64,000 nucleotides of DNA from Eurosta solidaginis (lineage: Eukaryota > Arthropoda > Insecta > Diptera > Tephritidae). Below are positions 46,252 to 58,290 of the stretch, piece after piece (position 1 is the stretch's first letter; every line of letters begins with the position of its first letter). A program made the position numbers and the translations under genes. The notes beneath the pieces were generated by a model. That model saw nothing but the letters and a program-made list of their open reading frames with translations, searched no databases and was not told where the DNA came from. The stretch is from NCBI RefSeq assembly GCF_040869045.1, contig NC_090319.1, positions 387,639,601 through 387,703,600 of the forward strand, read 5' to 3'.

Positions 46252-47520
46252 ATACCACGAACAGTATTCCTTCCAAGATTCCAAGGGCTTTTGATTTCGA
46301 CCTGCAAAACTTTTTCATTTTCTTCTAGTTAATATGGTAGGTAGGTGTCACACACATTTTACAAAGTTTTTTTCTAAAGTTATATTTTGCGTCAATAGAC
46401 CAATACAATTACCATGTTTCATTCCTTTTTTCGTATTTGGAATATTATTATGGAATTTTTTTAATTTTTCGTAATTTTCGGCCGGATTTCTGCCATTTTT
46501 TACACAAATACAAAGCGAGTTCAGATAAGTACGTGAACTGAGTTTAGTAAAGATATATCGATTTTTGCTCAAGTTATCGTGTTAACGGCCGAGCGGAAGG
46601 ACAGACGGTCGACTGTGTATAAAACTGGGCGTGGCTTCAACCGATTTCGCCTTTTTTCACAGAAAACAGTTATCGTCCTAGAATCTAAGCCTCTACCAAA
46701 TTTCACAAGGATTGGTAATGTTTTTTTCGACGTATGGCATTAAAAGTATCTTAGACAAATTAAATGAAAAAGGGCGGAGCCACGCCCATTTTGAAAATTT
46801 CTTTTATTTTTGTATTTTGTTGCACCATATCATTACTGGAGTTGAATGTTGACATAATTTACTTATATACTGTAAAGATATTAAATTTTCTTTTAAAATT
46901 TAACTTAAAAAATTTTTTTTTTTTAAAGTGGGCGTGGTCGTTCTCCGATTTTGCTAATTTTTATTAAGCATACATATAGTAATAAGAGTAACGTTCCTGC
47001 CAAATTTCATCATGATATCTTCAACGACTGCCAAATTACAGCATGCAAAACTTCTTAATTACCTTCTTTTAAAAGTGGGCGGTGCCACGCCCATTGTCCA
47101 AAATTTTACTAGTTTTCTATTCTGCGTCATAAGTTCAACTCACCTACCAAGTTTCATCGCTTTATCCGTATTTGGTAATGAATTATCGCACTTTTTCGAT
47201 TTTTCGAAATTTTCGATATCGAAAAAGTGGGCGTGGTTATAGTCCGATATCGTTCATTTTAAATAGCGATCTGAGATGAGTGCCCAGGAACCTACATACC
47301 AAATTTCATCAAGATACCTCAAAATTTACTCAAGTTATCGTGTTAAAGGACGGACGGACGGACGGACGGACATGGCTCAATCGAATTTCTTTTCGATACT
47401 GATGATTTTGATATATGGAAGTCTATATCTATCTCGATTCCTTTATACCTGTACAACCAACCGTTATCCAATCAAAGTTAATATGCTCTGTGAGCTCTGC
47501 TCAACTGAGTATAAAAAAAA
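46252..47520 (+). mobile_element. Family R copy E (5' truncated)
   Basis: Starts at the internal module ACCACGAACAGTATTCC and continues to the CTCAACTGAGTATAAAAAAA end. It contains all inner GC-rich motifs (GTGGGCGTGGT, CCACGCCCATT) and a (GGAC)5 run near 47348-47371. The tandem-module part of the 5' end is missing, and it begins where the tail of unit 5 ends. Confidence 0.8.
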
Positions 47521-47661
47521 TTTGCATGTTTTAAGGCGCAGAAGTTTTTGTAGGAGTTTACATGCCGAGAAATCTTAATTTTCTGATACATAAATACATA
47601 AAAACAAATTTAAACATGACGCGCCTTTTTACAGTTATGTGTAAGCAAAACTATGCACTTA

Positions 47662-47888
47662 AAGCCGGAGTCATTGGTGCCGTATGTCGTATCGCTGTAT
47701 CCGTATCCCTAACGTAATCAGCTGTTTATCGTTACGACGGTAAACCAAAACCCAATTGGTTGGCTACGATACGGTTACGACCTTAGCGGCACCAATAATC
47801 GATTGCACTGATTCTCATAAGGTTGGTCGAATCAGCTGTTAAAAGGTTACCGATACGGTTACCGATAAAGCACCAATGTCTCCAGCTT
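47662..47888. mobile_element. Small inverted-repeat element, 227 bp
   Basis: The ends are AAGCCGGAGTCATTGGTGC and, inverted, AAGCTGGAGACATTGGTGC. The interior repeats TACGATACGG-like motifs. Its right edge overlaps the TTA target of the next element, so the neighbour probably inserted at its border. Its own target duplication is unclear. Confidence 0.65.
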
Positions 47889-47889
47889 A

Positions 47890-48410
47890 AAGCCTTCCGC
47901 GATTTACAACCAGATTGACTGAATTTTTGTATGTGTGCGTGTCGGGTATTTGACGCTTGCCCCGCGACTATCAAATAAAAAGCCATCAATCAACATTTGC
48001 ATTGAGAAACCGTAGCGTTCGGACGTGAATATTCCGTCATCGGATGATGAATTTTTTTACTTGCAACTACAGCAGTTTTATTAAATAATAAAAAAATTTA
48101 ATTAAATAATAATAAAAGCTTTATATTCCATAAAGCTGCTAAACATTGATAATTTTCAATAAATTTTAATATGAATTGCTGTTCTTCCGCGCACTTGTTC
48201 ATTTTGAATGTCGACACAAACTAAATACAACACTGCGTTTTGTCAATAACACCCCGCGACTATCAAATAAGCTGGCGTCAAATGAAAAAATCAAAAATTT
48301 TTGATTTTCATCAACGTGTAGCCGACAACAAATACGTGTGTCACGAAGCCACCCGACTGCACTAACACACACAAAATTCAGTCAATCTGGTTGTAAATCG
48401 CGGAAGGCTT
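47890..48410. mobile_element. PIF/Harbinger-type MITE, 521 bp, TTA duplication
   Basis: Both ends begin AAGCCTTCCGCGATTTACAA and stay nearly identical for about 40 bp (through CCAGATTGACTGAATTTT). Flanks are TTA at 47887-47889 and 48411-48413, the 3-bp duplication usual for PIF/Harbinger. CCCCGCGACTATCAAATAA occurs inside at both about 47960 and 48250. No transposase. Confidence 0.8.
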
Positions 48411-48605
48411 TTATATAATAATAACGCCGTATATACTCCAAAATACAAACCCATTGAGCCATTCTGGAAAGCTTTTACACTAAATAAGCACAAATTATAG
48501 TGGCAAATTGGTATTTAAGCAGCAGCAGCAGTCACGATAGTTATTACACAAACAACAGCAAAGATACCAAAAAATATATGTATTTGTGCTCAGCAGTGTA
48601 AACAT

Positions 48606-49334
48606 TAGGCCCGGTCGATTTGTGGGGAGGCAAAAAAATCGCCCATTGCTCTGTGAAAATCATATTCTAGGGATCAAAATAAGAAACTTTGCCGAAAGAA
48701 CCATACCTCTAAAACGAATTCTGATGTCCCCCCCTTTGGGTCGTAAGGGCAAATTTTGAAAAATCCCACTTTGACCCATTTAGAGTGCTCCAATCGAGTC
48801 CAAATGTATGACCGACCCCCACTAACTTTGGAGGCCCGACCCACCGATGCCAGTGGCGCACCCCGTGGAACCCCCCTGGGGGTTCACCATACAAACATTT
48901 CAAAAAATCGCCGGTTTTGCACTTTACATGAAAAAATCAGCGAAATGCCTATGTTTTTTTCTTTTTGGAGTTTATTTTTCTCTTTAGAAATTTATTTAGT
49001 CAGAACATATGTAAATGAAAAAATGAATTTAACTTAGTAATAGAAAAGAAATTAGAAAAAATTATTAGAAATTAGCGTTTTTACAACCCCCTTTTAAAAC
49101 CAAGGCATCACTGTGACACAATTGCAGATCGTAAAATTGCTTGTGTTGTTTTTTTAAGCCAACACAAGACACAGCAGGTAGAATTGACATTGCCCCTACC
49201 CAAAAGTTCGACCCAAAGGGGGGGACATCAGAGTTCGTTTTAGAGGTATGGTTTCTGCGGCAAAGTTTCTTATTTTGATCCCTAGAAAACGATTTTCACA
49301 GAGCAATGAGCGATTTTTAAATCGACCCGCCCTA
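48606..49334. mobile_element. Long terminal inverted-repeat element, 729 bp
   Basis: Arms of about 125-130 bp start TAGGCCCGGTCGATTT (left) and TAGGGCGGGTCGATTT (right, inverted). They continue with ATTGCTCTGTGAAAATC, CTAGGGATCAAAATAAGAAA and GATGTCCCCCCCTTTGGGTC. The outermost TA would fit a Tc1/mariner-type target but is not proof. The interior has no transposase; the 93-codon frame at 48756-49037 shows no motif. Confidence 0.8.
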
Positions 49335-49865
49335 GTGGACATCCTTTGATTGCACGATGTTTCTCATATGAAGCAACTGCCAATAAAGTTGTAGGTTGAA
49401 TGTCCTTTGGCGAAAGTGAACATAACACTGATGTGTGTAGACACACATATACATGCATACATATGTAGGTACCTAAATTCTTACAAATTTTTATATGTAT
49501 GTAGGGTTCGACCTAGGGGTGGCCGTTTATATCAGACAAATGTAACCACGTACGCTACCAGAATAAGTTAAACAAAGCAATTCTCTTGACCGTGTGATCA
49601 GTTTTATTATTTAATAGTTCTTAAAGTTAGTTAGATTAAATTTAATATATAGCTTTTTATTAATATATGTAAGTATTTTCACTGGCAACGATTGACAACC
49701 TTTCTGTTCATGTGATACGATGCAACTTAACTGAACTGAAGTTTTACTTGATTGTCTTGTCCGTTTTTCGTCAGGTCGTTCAGTTTAAGGGTTTTGTGAT
49801 TTTATGTCAGAGTTGTATTGCCGGCCACTTCTTGTACGGCAATCCAACTCCACATGTATATCTAA
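49335..49865. other. Spacer, nothing recognised
   Basis: Holds a short CACATATACATGCATACATA simple stretch and no recognised gene. Confidence 0.35.
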
Positions 49866-49876
49866 ATATTTCGGTT

Positions 49877-51145
49877 ACTTACTTACTTAATTGGCGCTTA
49901 ACCGTCTAAACGGTTATGGCCGTCCAACAAGGCGCGCCAGTCGCTCCTTCGCTCCGCCAACCGGCGTCAATTGGTCACACCAAGGGAGTATAAATCGTTT
50001 CCACCTGGTCTGTCCAACGGAGTGAGGGCCGCCCTCTACCTCTGCTTCCTTAGGCCGGTTCCGATAGAAACACCTTCTTGGCCGGATCACCATCTTTCAT
50101 TCGCATAACATGGCCTAGCCAGCGCAGCCGCTGCGTTTTAATTCGCTGGACTATGTTGATGTCTGCGTATAGCTCGCACAGCTCATCATTAAATCTTCTT
50201 CGGTACTCGCCATCGCCAACGCGAACATCGAACATCGAACACTCCCAAAGACGCTCCATCTGCTGTTGTCATGGTCCATGCTTCTGTCCCATATAGCAGG
50301 ACGGGTGCGATAAGTGACTTGTAGAGTATGATAATTGTTCGCCCAGAGAGGACTTTACTTTTCAATTGCCTACCTAGTCCAAAGTAGCATTTATTGGAAA
50401 GATTGATTCTTCGCTGGATTTCAGTGCTGATGTGGTTGCTAGTGTTGATGCTGGTTCCTAAATAAACGAAGTCTTTTACTATTTCGAAATTATGGCTGCC
50501 AACAGTAGCGTGGTTGCCAAGGCGCGTATGCGCTGACTCTTTGCTCGATGATAGCAGGTACTTCGTTTTGTCCTCATTCACCATCAAACCCACCTCTACC
50601 GCTTCTTTTTCCAGTTTGGAGTAAGCAGAACTAACAGCGCGGGTGTTTAGGCCGATGATATCAATGTCATCAGCATATGCCAGTAATTGCACGCTTTTAT
50701 AGTATATTGTTCCGATGCGGTTAAGTTCTGCAGCTAGTATAATTTTCTCCAGCATCAAATTAAAGAAATCGTACGATAGGGTTCACCCATTCTGAAACCT
50801 CGTTTAGTTTCGAACGGCTCGGAGAGGTCCTTCCCAATCCTGACTGAGCTGATGGTGTTGCTTAACATCATTTTGCACAGCCGTATAAGTTTTGCGGGGA
50901 AACCAAATTCAGACATAGCGGCATATAGGCAGCTCCTTTTCGTGCTGTCGAAAGCGGCTTTAAAGTCGACGAAGAGGTGATGTGTGTAGATTCTCTTTTC
51001 ACGGGGTTTTTCCAAGATTTGGCGCATTGTGAAAATCTGGTCGATGGTAGATTTACCAGGTCTGAAGCCGCACTGATAAGGTCCAATCAGCCGGTTCACT
51101 GTGGGCTTCAATCTTTCGCACAATACACTTGAAAGGACCTTATAT
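49877..51145 (-). mobile_element. 5'-truncated RTE-like LINE with 11-bp target duplication
   Basis: The minus strand encodes the reverse transcriptase from LSSVLCERLKPTVNRLIGPY onward: CGFRPGKSTIDQIFTMRQIL, HLFVDFKAAFDST (first catalytic Asp), LSEPFETKRGFR, then after a frame change and a small loss SVQLLAYADDIDIIGLN (YADD box, about 50684-50673). VNEDKTKYLLSSS, DFVYLGTSIN and a C-terminal stretch ending RLRWLGHVMRM follow, with at least two frame breaks. The 3' tail is an (AAGT)n repeat at 49877-49890. Flanks ATATTTCGGTT at 49866-49876 and 51146-51156 match perfectly. The element cannot move itself now, but its borders are intact. Confidence 0.88.
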
Positions 51146-51399
51146 ATATTTCGGTTGCCTCTGGTAATTGTCGACATAAGAAGCAAACTTGTTTTTATTG
51201 GTTACCGTGTGTGTATGTATGTGTTTTAGCATGTGAAAGATTTTGTGTGCTTTAGCATTAATGGGCGCATATCCTGCTTTCAGGAAGTTGTTAATCCATC
51301 GTAAACCGTAGTAAACACATTGAATGCAATATGAATATAGCGAAGAGCAGAAAGTAATGCTGCAAGGGTTAAAAAATAATGGCGAGACTATTTCGGGCA

Positions 51400-52085
51400 A
51401 ATGGCGATATATTTTACGGATAATTTCGGAACAATTTCAGGATTTTTGGGTACTAACTTTGGATCATTTCGGAGTTATCTCCGGATAATTTCGGGATTAT
51501 TTCATAAGAATTTCAGACCAATTTCGGAATCGCTTCTGTGATGTGTGTTTGCCACTGTAAGGACCATTTGGAGATCACTATCTACTATACGTTTGGGAAT
51601 TATTTTCTTACCAATTTTAAGAATACATCCGGACTAGACGCGGATCATTTCGGAACTCTTTTATAGGGCTGTTTGGTAGTGATCGCGATCATTTTGTGGC
51701 TATTTCAAAATTGTTGCGGAACCATGCTGGAATTATTTCAACCTTTTTCGGAACTGTTTTCGGAGTTATTAATTAATATTTTAAGTATCTATCATATGAC
51801 TATTTCCAAATAATATCGAGATATAATATCAAACATCAGTTCCAAACTATCTCTGGATCATTTTCAAATTGTTTTTAGGGCTATTTTGGAAGCGTTTCTC
51901 GGCCACTTTGGGACTTTTTTAGGAATAATTTCGATACTATTTCGGGTTGATTGCAGGGCTGCCACCGCATTGTTTTTAGTCTATTTTCGCTTTATTTTTG
52001 GGCCATCTCGGCGCCACTTCGAGATTATTTCGGGACCACCTAGGGACTATTTGGAGATTACTTTCGTTATTTTTGGATCCATCCC
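51400..52085 (-). repeat. Diverged relic of the 11-bp satellite, inverted
   Basis: On the minus strand the 11-base beat is visible, for example TCTCCAAATAG, TCCCTAGGTGG, TCCCGAAATAA, TCTCGAAGTGG, CGCCGAGATGG, CCCAAAAATAA read downward from about 52058. The variant TCCCTAGGTGG also occurs in the relic at 13579-13589, on the other strand. Higher-order structure is lost. The 51157-51399 stretch beside it shows no clear signal. Confidence 0.65.
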
Positions 52086-52087
52086 TA

Positions 52088-52585
52088 GGTTAGGTTAGGC
52101 GATACCCACACTTCCACTCGGAGACATTTTTGTCCATTGTGAGTGCCCTCAGTAAGTACAGGGTGGTGGCAAATTCGTTTAGCCCGATTACCTCCAAGCG
52201 GTCCTTGACGAACCACTTGCTTTCCCTGATGAACCCAAGAAGAAGCGAGACGTCCATCCTCCCAACCTCTGCCGGGCTGTCGAAGAAGCGTGAGCCCAGA
52301 AATCTGAGCCTTCGTCTTTGAAGCGCCGGGCATCGGCACAGAAAGTGGTAGATCGACTCCTCTTCCTCCTCATCCTGACAGCTTCTGCAGAGGGAGCTTG
52401 TTGGTATTCGCCACCGTCGGAGCATTGGTGCGATAGCACAATGACCTGTGATGACACCCGTAAGCACCCTCACCGCTGATTTGTTCAGTTTGAGACGGTA
52501 GCTGGTGCCCTTCCTATCCAAGCATGGCCATAAGGTCCTTGAGACTTCGCAGTCAACCCTTCCTTCCCTAAGCCTGGGAGATTTT
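52088..52585 (-). mobile_element. 3' end of an RNase H-type LINE (LOA/I-like)
   Basis: An open frame continues from about 52583 to 52090 on the minus strand: VDCEVSRTLWPCLDRKGTSY, LTGVITGHCAIAPMLRRWRI, then CRSCQDEEEEESIYHFLCRC, a C-x2-C-x12-H-x3-C-type zinc knuckle, and a tail to KCGYRLT. This layout follows the RNase H domain in LOA/I-type elements. It ends at a short CCTAACCTAACC run. The 5' remainder is absent. Clade is from memory of motif style. Confidence 0.7.
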
Positions 52586-53520
52586 TTTATTAGTAGAGAA
52601 ATTTAGCTCGCGGGGCACACCACTCCGGACGATTGATAAAATTTAACTTGATTTAAGCAGTTTAGTCATATTATTACCGAGAGAACCGAATTTCAGTTGT
52701 GCCCCCATGCTTTCAATAGGCTTTCGCCTTATTTCGAAATTGTAGCGGGACAAATAATTTTTTTAATTTAGTTGTAAAGCACGCATATCCCAGCTTCTAT
52801 AGAATATGCCTTAAGTGCAATTTCAAAAAACAATATAGAAATTTATATCTAATAGTGTGGCAAAAAATCATTTTTTTGATTCCTTTTTGTATGGTGAAAA
52901 TATTGAACATCCAAAAACATAGCCTGTAAATATTTAGCTTTTCATTCCAATTCTAAGAAGTGTCTCATCGCGACTTTAGTTTTTTTCATACAAAATGTAG
53001 GGGGAATCTAAAATAATTTGAGCGTTGACGTCTAACCTCGAATAAATTAGCAAAAAATTGTGGAAGAATTTTTTTCTAAACCGTTAAATTTCCTATAACA
53101 ATATGCATAGGTAGTGCTCTGGGTCTTAAAGATAGAGCTGTGGTAAAATGTTTACAAAAACTAGAAAACTCCCCAAGCGGGAGGTAACTCTTAACATTAG
53201 AATAAAAAGCTGACATTTTTACAGGCTATCTTTTTGGAGTCCTGAACAATATTTTCACTGGGCCAAGCGAAAAAAACATTTGTTTTTGTTCCACCCTAAT
53301 ACCTAAAAAGTTGTAATATGTATGCTTGTAGGCCTACAGGATGTTATTAGACCAATTCTAAATATTCTGGCGGATTTTTTTATTCCAGCGGAAAAATTCC
53401 TCCAATTCTTTTCTCATAGGAAGAAGAATAATTGGGGAATAGGAATTTCGAATTTTCGAAGTCAGCTGTTTTACCATCTAACAGTTCATTACGCATTTCT
53501 GTTTTGTTTAAAAAAATAAA
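52586..53520. other. Spacer upstream of the Harbinger transposase
   Basis: AT-rich. It should hold the left end of the Harbinger element if that survives, but I could not match any inverted repeat here to sequence beyond 59083. Nothing else was recognised. Confidence 0.35.
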
Positions 53521-54808
53521 ATGAATAGTATTGCATTTCATATGGTTGTGAACGATATGATTGATGAAGAAGATTCTCAGCAACACCAACAGAGGACTAT
53601 AAGAAGACGATTGCGCGTTAGTATAAATCCGTTGGCGTTACCACAATCGTTGTAAGTATTAGAACATCTTTTGTTTTGCTTTTATTTTTATATTTCATTA
53701 ACTTTCTGCAATTTCCAGATTTCAAAAGTATTATAGATTTAACAAACCTGCATTTCGGTATTTGTTGTTCTCACATCGCACACACAGCATCGCAAAAAAC
53801 AATTTGCGATATCGCCGCTTGTGAAACTGAGTGCAGTTTTAAGATTTTTTGCTGAAGGTGGGTATCAAACGGGAATCGGAGAAGATGTGGACGTTTCTTT
53901 AGCGCAACCCACATTCAGCAAAGTTCTGGGCGAGATCGCTGAGACCTTTGAAAGTGAGATGTGCGAAAGATGGATAAGTGTGCCAATGAGCAGCGACGAA
54001 AGAAGGAGAATTTCACGTGCATTTTACGTGAAGTATGGGATTCCCGGTGTTATAGGCTGCATTGATGGAACTCATGTCCGTATCATCGCATCCGCGGAAA
54101 ACAAGCATCTCTACTACAATAGGAAGGGATACTACAGCTTAAATGTAATGTTGGTAAGCTATTTATAATAGTTTAATTGAAATATATGTGACTATGGTAT
54201 TGTATTTTCATAGATGTGTGACGATGAGCGGAAAATTCGGTACGTTGATGCTTCCCATCCCGGTGCCTCGCATGACTCATTTATTTGGAATGTGAGTGAA
54301 TTGAGAATTCACCTTGAAGACCAGCATTTTCTACGTGAAGCCAATTTTTGGTTACTTGGTAATAATAAAATATTCAAAATGTAAATATTTGTATTGATAT
54401 AAGACTTTTTAAAATAGGTGATGCCGGGTATCCTTTAGAACCATAGCTTATGACACCACATCGGAGTCCCAACGAAGGCTCTATACAGATGAAATTTAAT
54501 GAAGCCCATTGGAAGTGTCGCAACATTATTGAAACAACCAATGGCGTGATGAAAAATCGATGGAGATGTCTCCTTGGTGCAAGGGAATTGCATTACACTC
54601 CAAAAAAAAAGCAGCAAAAATTGTAAACGTGTGCTGTGCGCTTCACAACATATGCATACATGTCAAGGCATACACAGATATAACAGAAGTACACTCCACA
54701 GAAGAGCAGGCAACTCAAAATAGAAATCAAGATTTAATACCCTTAACTTCACCTCAGAATTTGAATGCAGCTCAAAGCATACGAAACAACATTGGAAACT
54801 CGCTCTAA
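53521..54808 (+). pseudogene. PIF/Harbinger transposase (HARBI1-like), four exons, broken
   Basis: Four exons are visible: 53521-53651, 53719-54153, 54214-54358 and 54418-54808. All junctions are GT-AG and codon phases match (donors GTAAGT, GTAAGC and GTAATA). The start chosen is ATG at 53521, giving MNSIAFHMVVNDMIDEEDSQ. The HARBI1 nuclease motifs are present: AISPLVKLSAVLRFFAEGGY, LAQPTFSKVL, GIPGVIGCIDGTH with the first Asp at 54064, HPGASHDSFIW with the second Asp at 54274, and NIIETTNGVMKNRWRCLLGA with the Glu at 54531, so the DDE triad survives. Damage: a frame change near 53765, TAG in place of the Trp codon after YPLEP (about 54447), and a frame change in the A run near 54606. In this superfamily the transposase acts with a Myb-like partner, here facing it at 58.4-59.1 kb. 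Confidence 0.9.
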
Positions 54809-55111
54809 ATTTGTATGAATGAAAACACATAATTTGAGTTTAATATTTTATTTTCTGTTTTAAATTCATTTTTTCTGTCTTTAAATTCAGGTATCAACAT
54901 TTAGTACATTTTACTTATTTCCTACTAACGAGTTTCAGTCTCATTTTTCTTAAAAGAAATATAAATATCACAAATTGTTTTTTTGCTCGTCATAATACAG
55001 TCTTAAATTAATTATTATTATAGTCTACAAAATAAAAATAGGTCACATAAACATGTATAGTACTGATATTAATACTACAATGAAGTAAAATAAGAAATAG
55101 TTCATATTAAA

Positions 55112-56762
55112 ACAAGTAAGGAAGGCTAAGTTCGGGTGTAACCGAACATTACATACTAAGCTGAGAGCTTTGGAGACAAAATAACCATGTAGGAAAATGA
55201 ACCTAGGGTAACCCTGGAATGTGCTTGTATGACATGGGTATCAAATGAAAGGTGTTAATGAGTATTTTTAAGGGGAGTGGGCCTTAGTTCTATAGGTCGA
55301 CGCCTTTTCGAGATATCGCCATAACGGTGGACCAGGGGTGATGTGTTTTTACGATATGGGTATCAAATTAAAGGTATTAATGAGGGTTTTAAAAGGGAGT
55401 GTCCCTTAGTTTTATATGTGAAGGTGTTTTCGAGATATCTACCAAAATGTGGACCAGGGTGACCCAGAACATCATCTGTCGGGTACCGCTAATTTATTTA
55501 TATATGTAATACCACGAACAGTATTCCAGCCAAGATTCCAAGGGCTTTTGATTTCGCCCTGCAGAACTTTTTCATTTTATTCTACTTAATATGGAAGGTG
55601 TCACACCGATTTTACAAAGTTTTTTCTAAAGTTAAATTTTACGTCAATAAACCAATCCAATTACAATGTTTCATCCCTTTTTTCATATTCGGTATAGAAT
55701 TATGGCATTTTTTTTTCATTTTTCGATATCGAAAAAGTGGACGTGGTCATAGTCGGATTTCGCCTATTTTTAATACCAAGATAAAGTGAGTTCAGATAAG
55801 TACGTGAACTAAGTTTAGTAAAGATATATCGATTTTTGCTCAAGTTATCGTGTTAAAGGCCGAGCGGAAGGACAGACGGACGACTGTGTATAAAAACTGG
55901 GCGTGGCTTCAACCGATTTCGCCCATTTTCACAGAAAACAGTATCGTCATAGAATCTATGCCCCTACAAAATTTCACAAGGATTGGTTAATTTTTGTTCA
56001 ACTTATGGCATTAAAAGTATCCTAGACAAATTAAATTAAAAAGGGCGGAGCCATGCCCATTTGGAATTTTCTGTTATTTTTGTAATTTGTTGCACCATAT
56101 CATTACTGGAATTGAATGTTGACATAATTTACTATATACTGTAAAGATATTAAATTTTTGTTATAATTTGACTTAAAACATTTTTTTTTTAATAAGTGGG
56201 CGTGTTCGTCATCCGATATTTCTAATTTTTAATTAGCACACATATAGGAATAGTAGTAACGCTCTTGCCAAATTTCATCATGATATCTTCAACGACTGCC
56301 AAATTACGTCTTACAAAACTTTCAAATTACTTTCTTTCAAAAGTGGGCGGTGCCACGCCCGTTGTCCAAAATTTTACTAATTTTCTATTCTACGTCATAA
56401 GGACAACCCACCTACCAAGTTTCATCGCTTTATCCGTCTTTGGTAATGAATTATCGCACTTTTTCGGTTTTTCGAAATTTTCGTTATCGAAAAAGTGGGC
56501 GTGGTTATAGTCCGATTTCGTTCATTTTAAATAGCGATCTGAGATGAGTTTCCAGAAACCTACATACCAAATTTCATCAAGTTATCGTGTTTACGGACTG
56601 ACGGACGGACGGACATGGCTAAATAAATTTCTTTCTCCGCCCAGATCATTTTGATATATATAAAAGTCTATATCTATCTCGATTAGTTTATGTCGTTACG
56701 GATTACCGTTATGCGTACAAAGTTAATATACTCTGTGAGCTCTGCTCAGCTGAGTATAAAAA
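55112..56762 (+). mobile_element. Family R copy F (full length, most typical)
   Basis: Runs from CAAGTAAGGAAGGCTAAGTT through the intact hairpin GTTCGG-GTGTAA-CCGAAC to CTCAGCTGAGTATAAAAA. It shows two of the TGGACCAGGG modules, the ACCCAGAACATCATCTGTCG boundary, and all downstream GC-rich modules. It sits between the two Harbinger genes (54809-55111 is plain AT-rich spacer). No coding capacity; a target duplication could not be fixed. Confidence 0.85.
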
Positions 56763-57156
56763 TTAACTAGTCTTATATTTAAGTTATTTAAGTAAAAAAT
56801 GACTAAACAAAAAAATCACAAATTTGTCTAGTTGGCGGAGCATAAGGCTTTCCATTGCTAAATTAAGCCTTTTCAATTCATCTATTTCCTCCCTTTTTAA
56901 TTTTTCCAATTCCTTATATCATTAGCTTAATGTGAAAATGTGCTAAGTCACTTTTTTTGAAAAATTGTATTTTAATGCAGTTTTAGAACTGAATTCAAAA
57001 TACTTCAAATTGGGTTGGAGAAGCTATATATTGTGCTAGCAACCCCTTTAGAGGCTATAATCTACTTCAATTCTTACATGTCGATAACTACATGCTTTCT
57101 TACAGACTAGTTAAAAATAGAAAGCAATTCAAGCTTAAACTTATATAAGCTGTTAT

Positions 57157-58290
57157 TCAAATTAATAACACTACTGATGTTGCTAGATGTATAGTCCTAG
57201 TTATAGGTTCATTCATAGCATAATACGTTTTATGAGTTATTTCGATAAATAATCTATTATGCCGAAGATCACGCAGTAGAATATATGGAATGAACAAAGT
57301 AGATAAGTCAGAGCAATTCGTGCTAAAGTTTATTACATTATAGGCAAGCATGAGTCATGCAAAGCATGAAAACCAAGCAATTTGTGACTGCTGGTATATG
57401 ATGGGAGGCCGTCTGGCCAGTGAAGCATACGTAAAGCAATTTTCGTAAAAAAATTTTGGAACTTTCTCAATTTTATAGGAGTTAGATTCATAGAAAGGAT
57501 TCCATATTATTGAGCAATATTCAATTCCACTTCTGACCAAGGATATATAAAGTGCCTTCAACGTCATATGGTCCTTAAAGTCACTGGTGTTACGTCTACT
57601 GAACCCAACCATTGCAACAAATTTTGCAACAACGAGTTCAATGTGACTAGAAAAAGAGAGTTTGGAGTCAAAAATTACACCCAAGTCTTTACTCTCTTGA
57701 CAATGATTAAGAGATTTAGCATTTAGTTTGTAGATAAAGTATGTGGCAGTTGTCTTTATGGAATAAGACACAACACAGCATTTGTTTGAATTTAAAAACA
57801 AGTTATTGTCTGCGCACCATCCGGCAAAAGAGTCCAGATCAGAACCGTTAGAAATAAAATAAATAAATAAATGTAGGGCGCGATAACCTCCGAAGAGATT
57901 TTAGGCCGAGCTTCTCTTCCAATTTACGTCGTGCTCCTTTTTTTAATTTTTCCTCCAAACGGGACGGGACCTACTTGTTTTATGCTCCGAACGGCATCTG
58001 CCAGGCAGACGAGTTTTCACTGAGAGCTTTTCATGGCAGAAATACACTCGGAGTGCTTGCCAAACACTGCCGAGGGGCGACCCCCTTAGAAAAATTTTCT
58101 TCTAATTGAAAAACCTTATTTCTAAAATTTTGATGTTGCTTTGCCCGGGGTGTGACCCAGGGCATTCGGTGTGGTAGGCGGAGCACGCTACCATCACACC
58201 ACGGTGGCCGCCAATAGTTAGAAATAGTTTGACAAATAAATAGTATTTTTTGTGAAATATATAGTTTTAGTGTTATTTTTCAATCATTAA
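57157..58290 (-). mobile_element. Jockey/CR1-group LINE fragment, split by a SINE
   Basis: The minus strand encodes the C-terminal third of a reverse transcriptase. Before the SINE (58290-58227): LFICQTISN. After it: GSDLDSFAGWCADNNLFLNS, NKCCVVSYSI, SKDLGVIFDSKLSFSSHI, VRSGIEYCSIIWNPFY, then a single TGA at 57355-57357, and on in the same frame to YAMNEPITR and a stop at 57157. Only one stop interrupts about 230 codons. The upstream YADD part is missing. Clade assignment from motif style. Confidence 0.75.
57857..58216 (-). mobile_element. tRNA-derived SINE, copy 2, with 10-bp target duplication
   Basis: Same SINE as 19558-19922, on the minus strand. The head GGCGGCCACCGTGGTGTGAT lies at the 58216 end; the A box is TGGTGTGATGG and the B-box-like region is GGGTCACACCCCGG. 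The tail is (ATTT)n at about 57857-57880. GTTAGAAATA flanks it at 57847-57856 and 58217-58226, a perfect duplication, so the insertion into the LINE fragment is certain. Confidence 0.93.

Noticed and set aside
52086..52102. TTAGG-like telomere repeat (TAGGTTAGGTTAGGC)
   Set aside because: Only two or three units at the 3' end of a LINE fragment. Diptera generally lack TTAGG telomeres. It is better read as the LINE tail.
56265..56510. Open frames repeated in family R copies (for example with TTHLPSFIALSVFGNELSHFF)
   Set aside because: The same frame recurs in several copies with differing breaks because the DNA is repeated. No start or stop is conserved and no motif is known.
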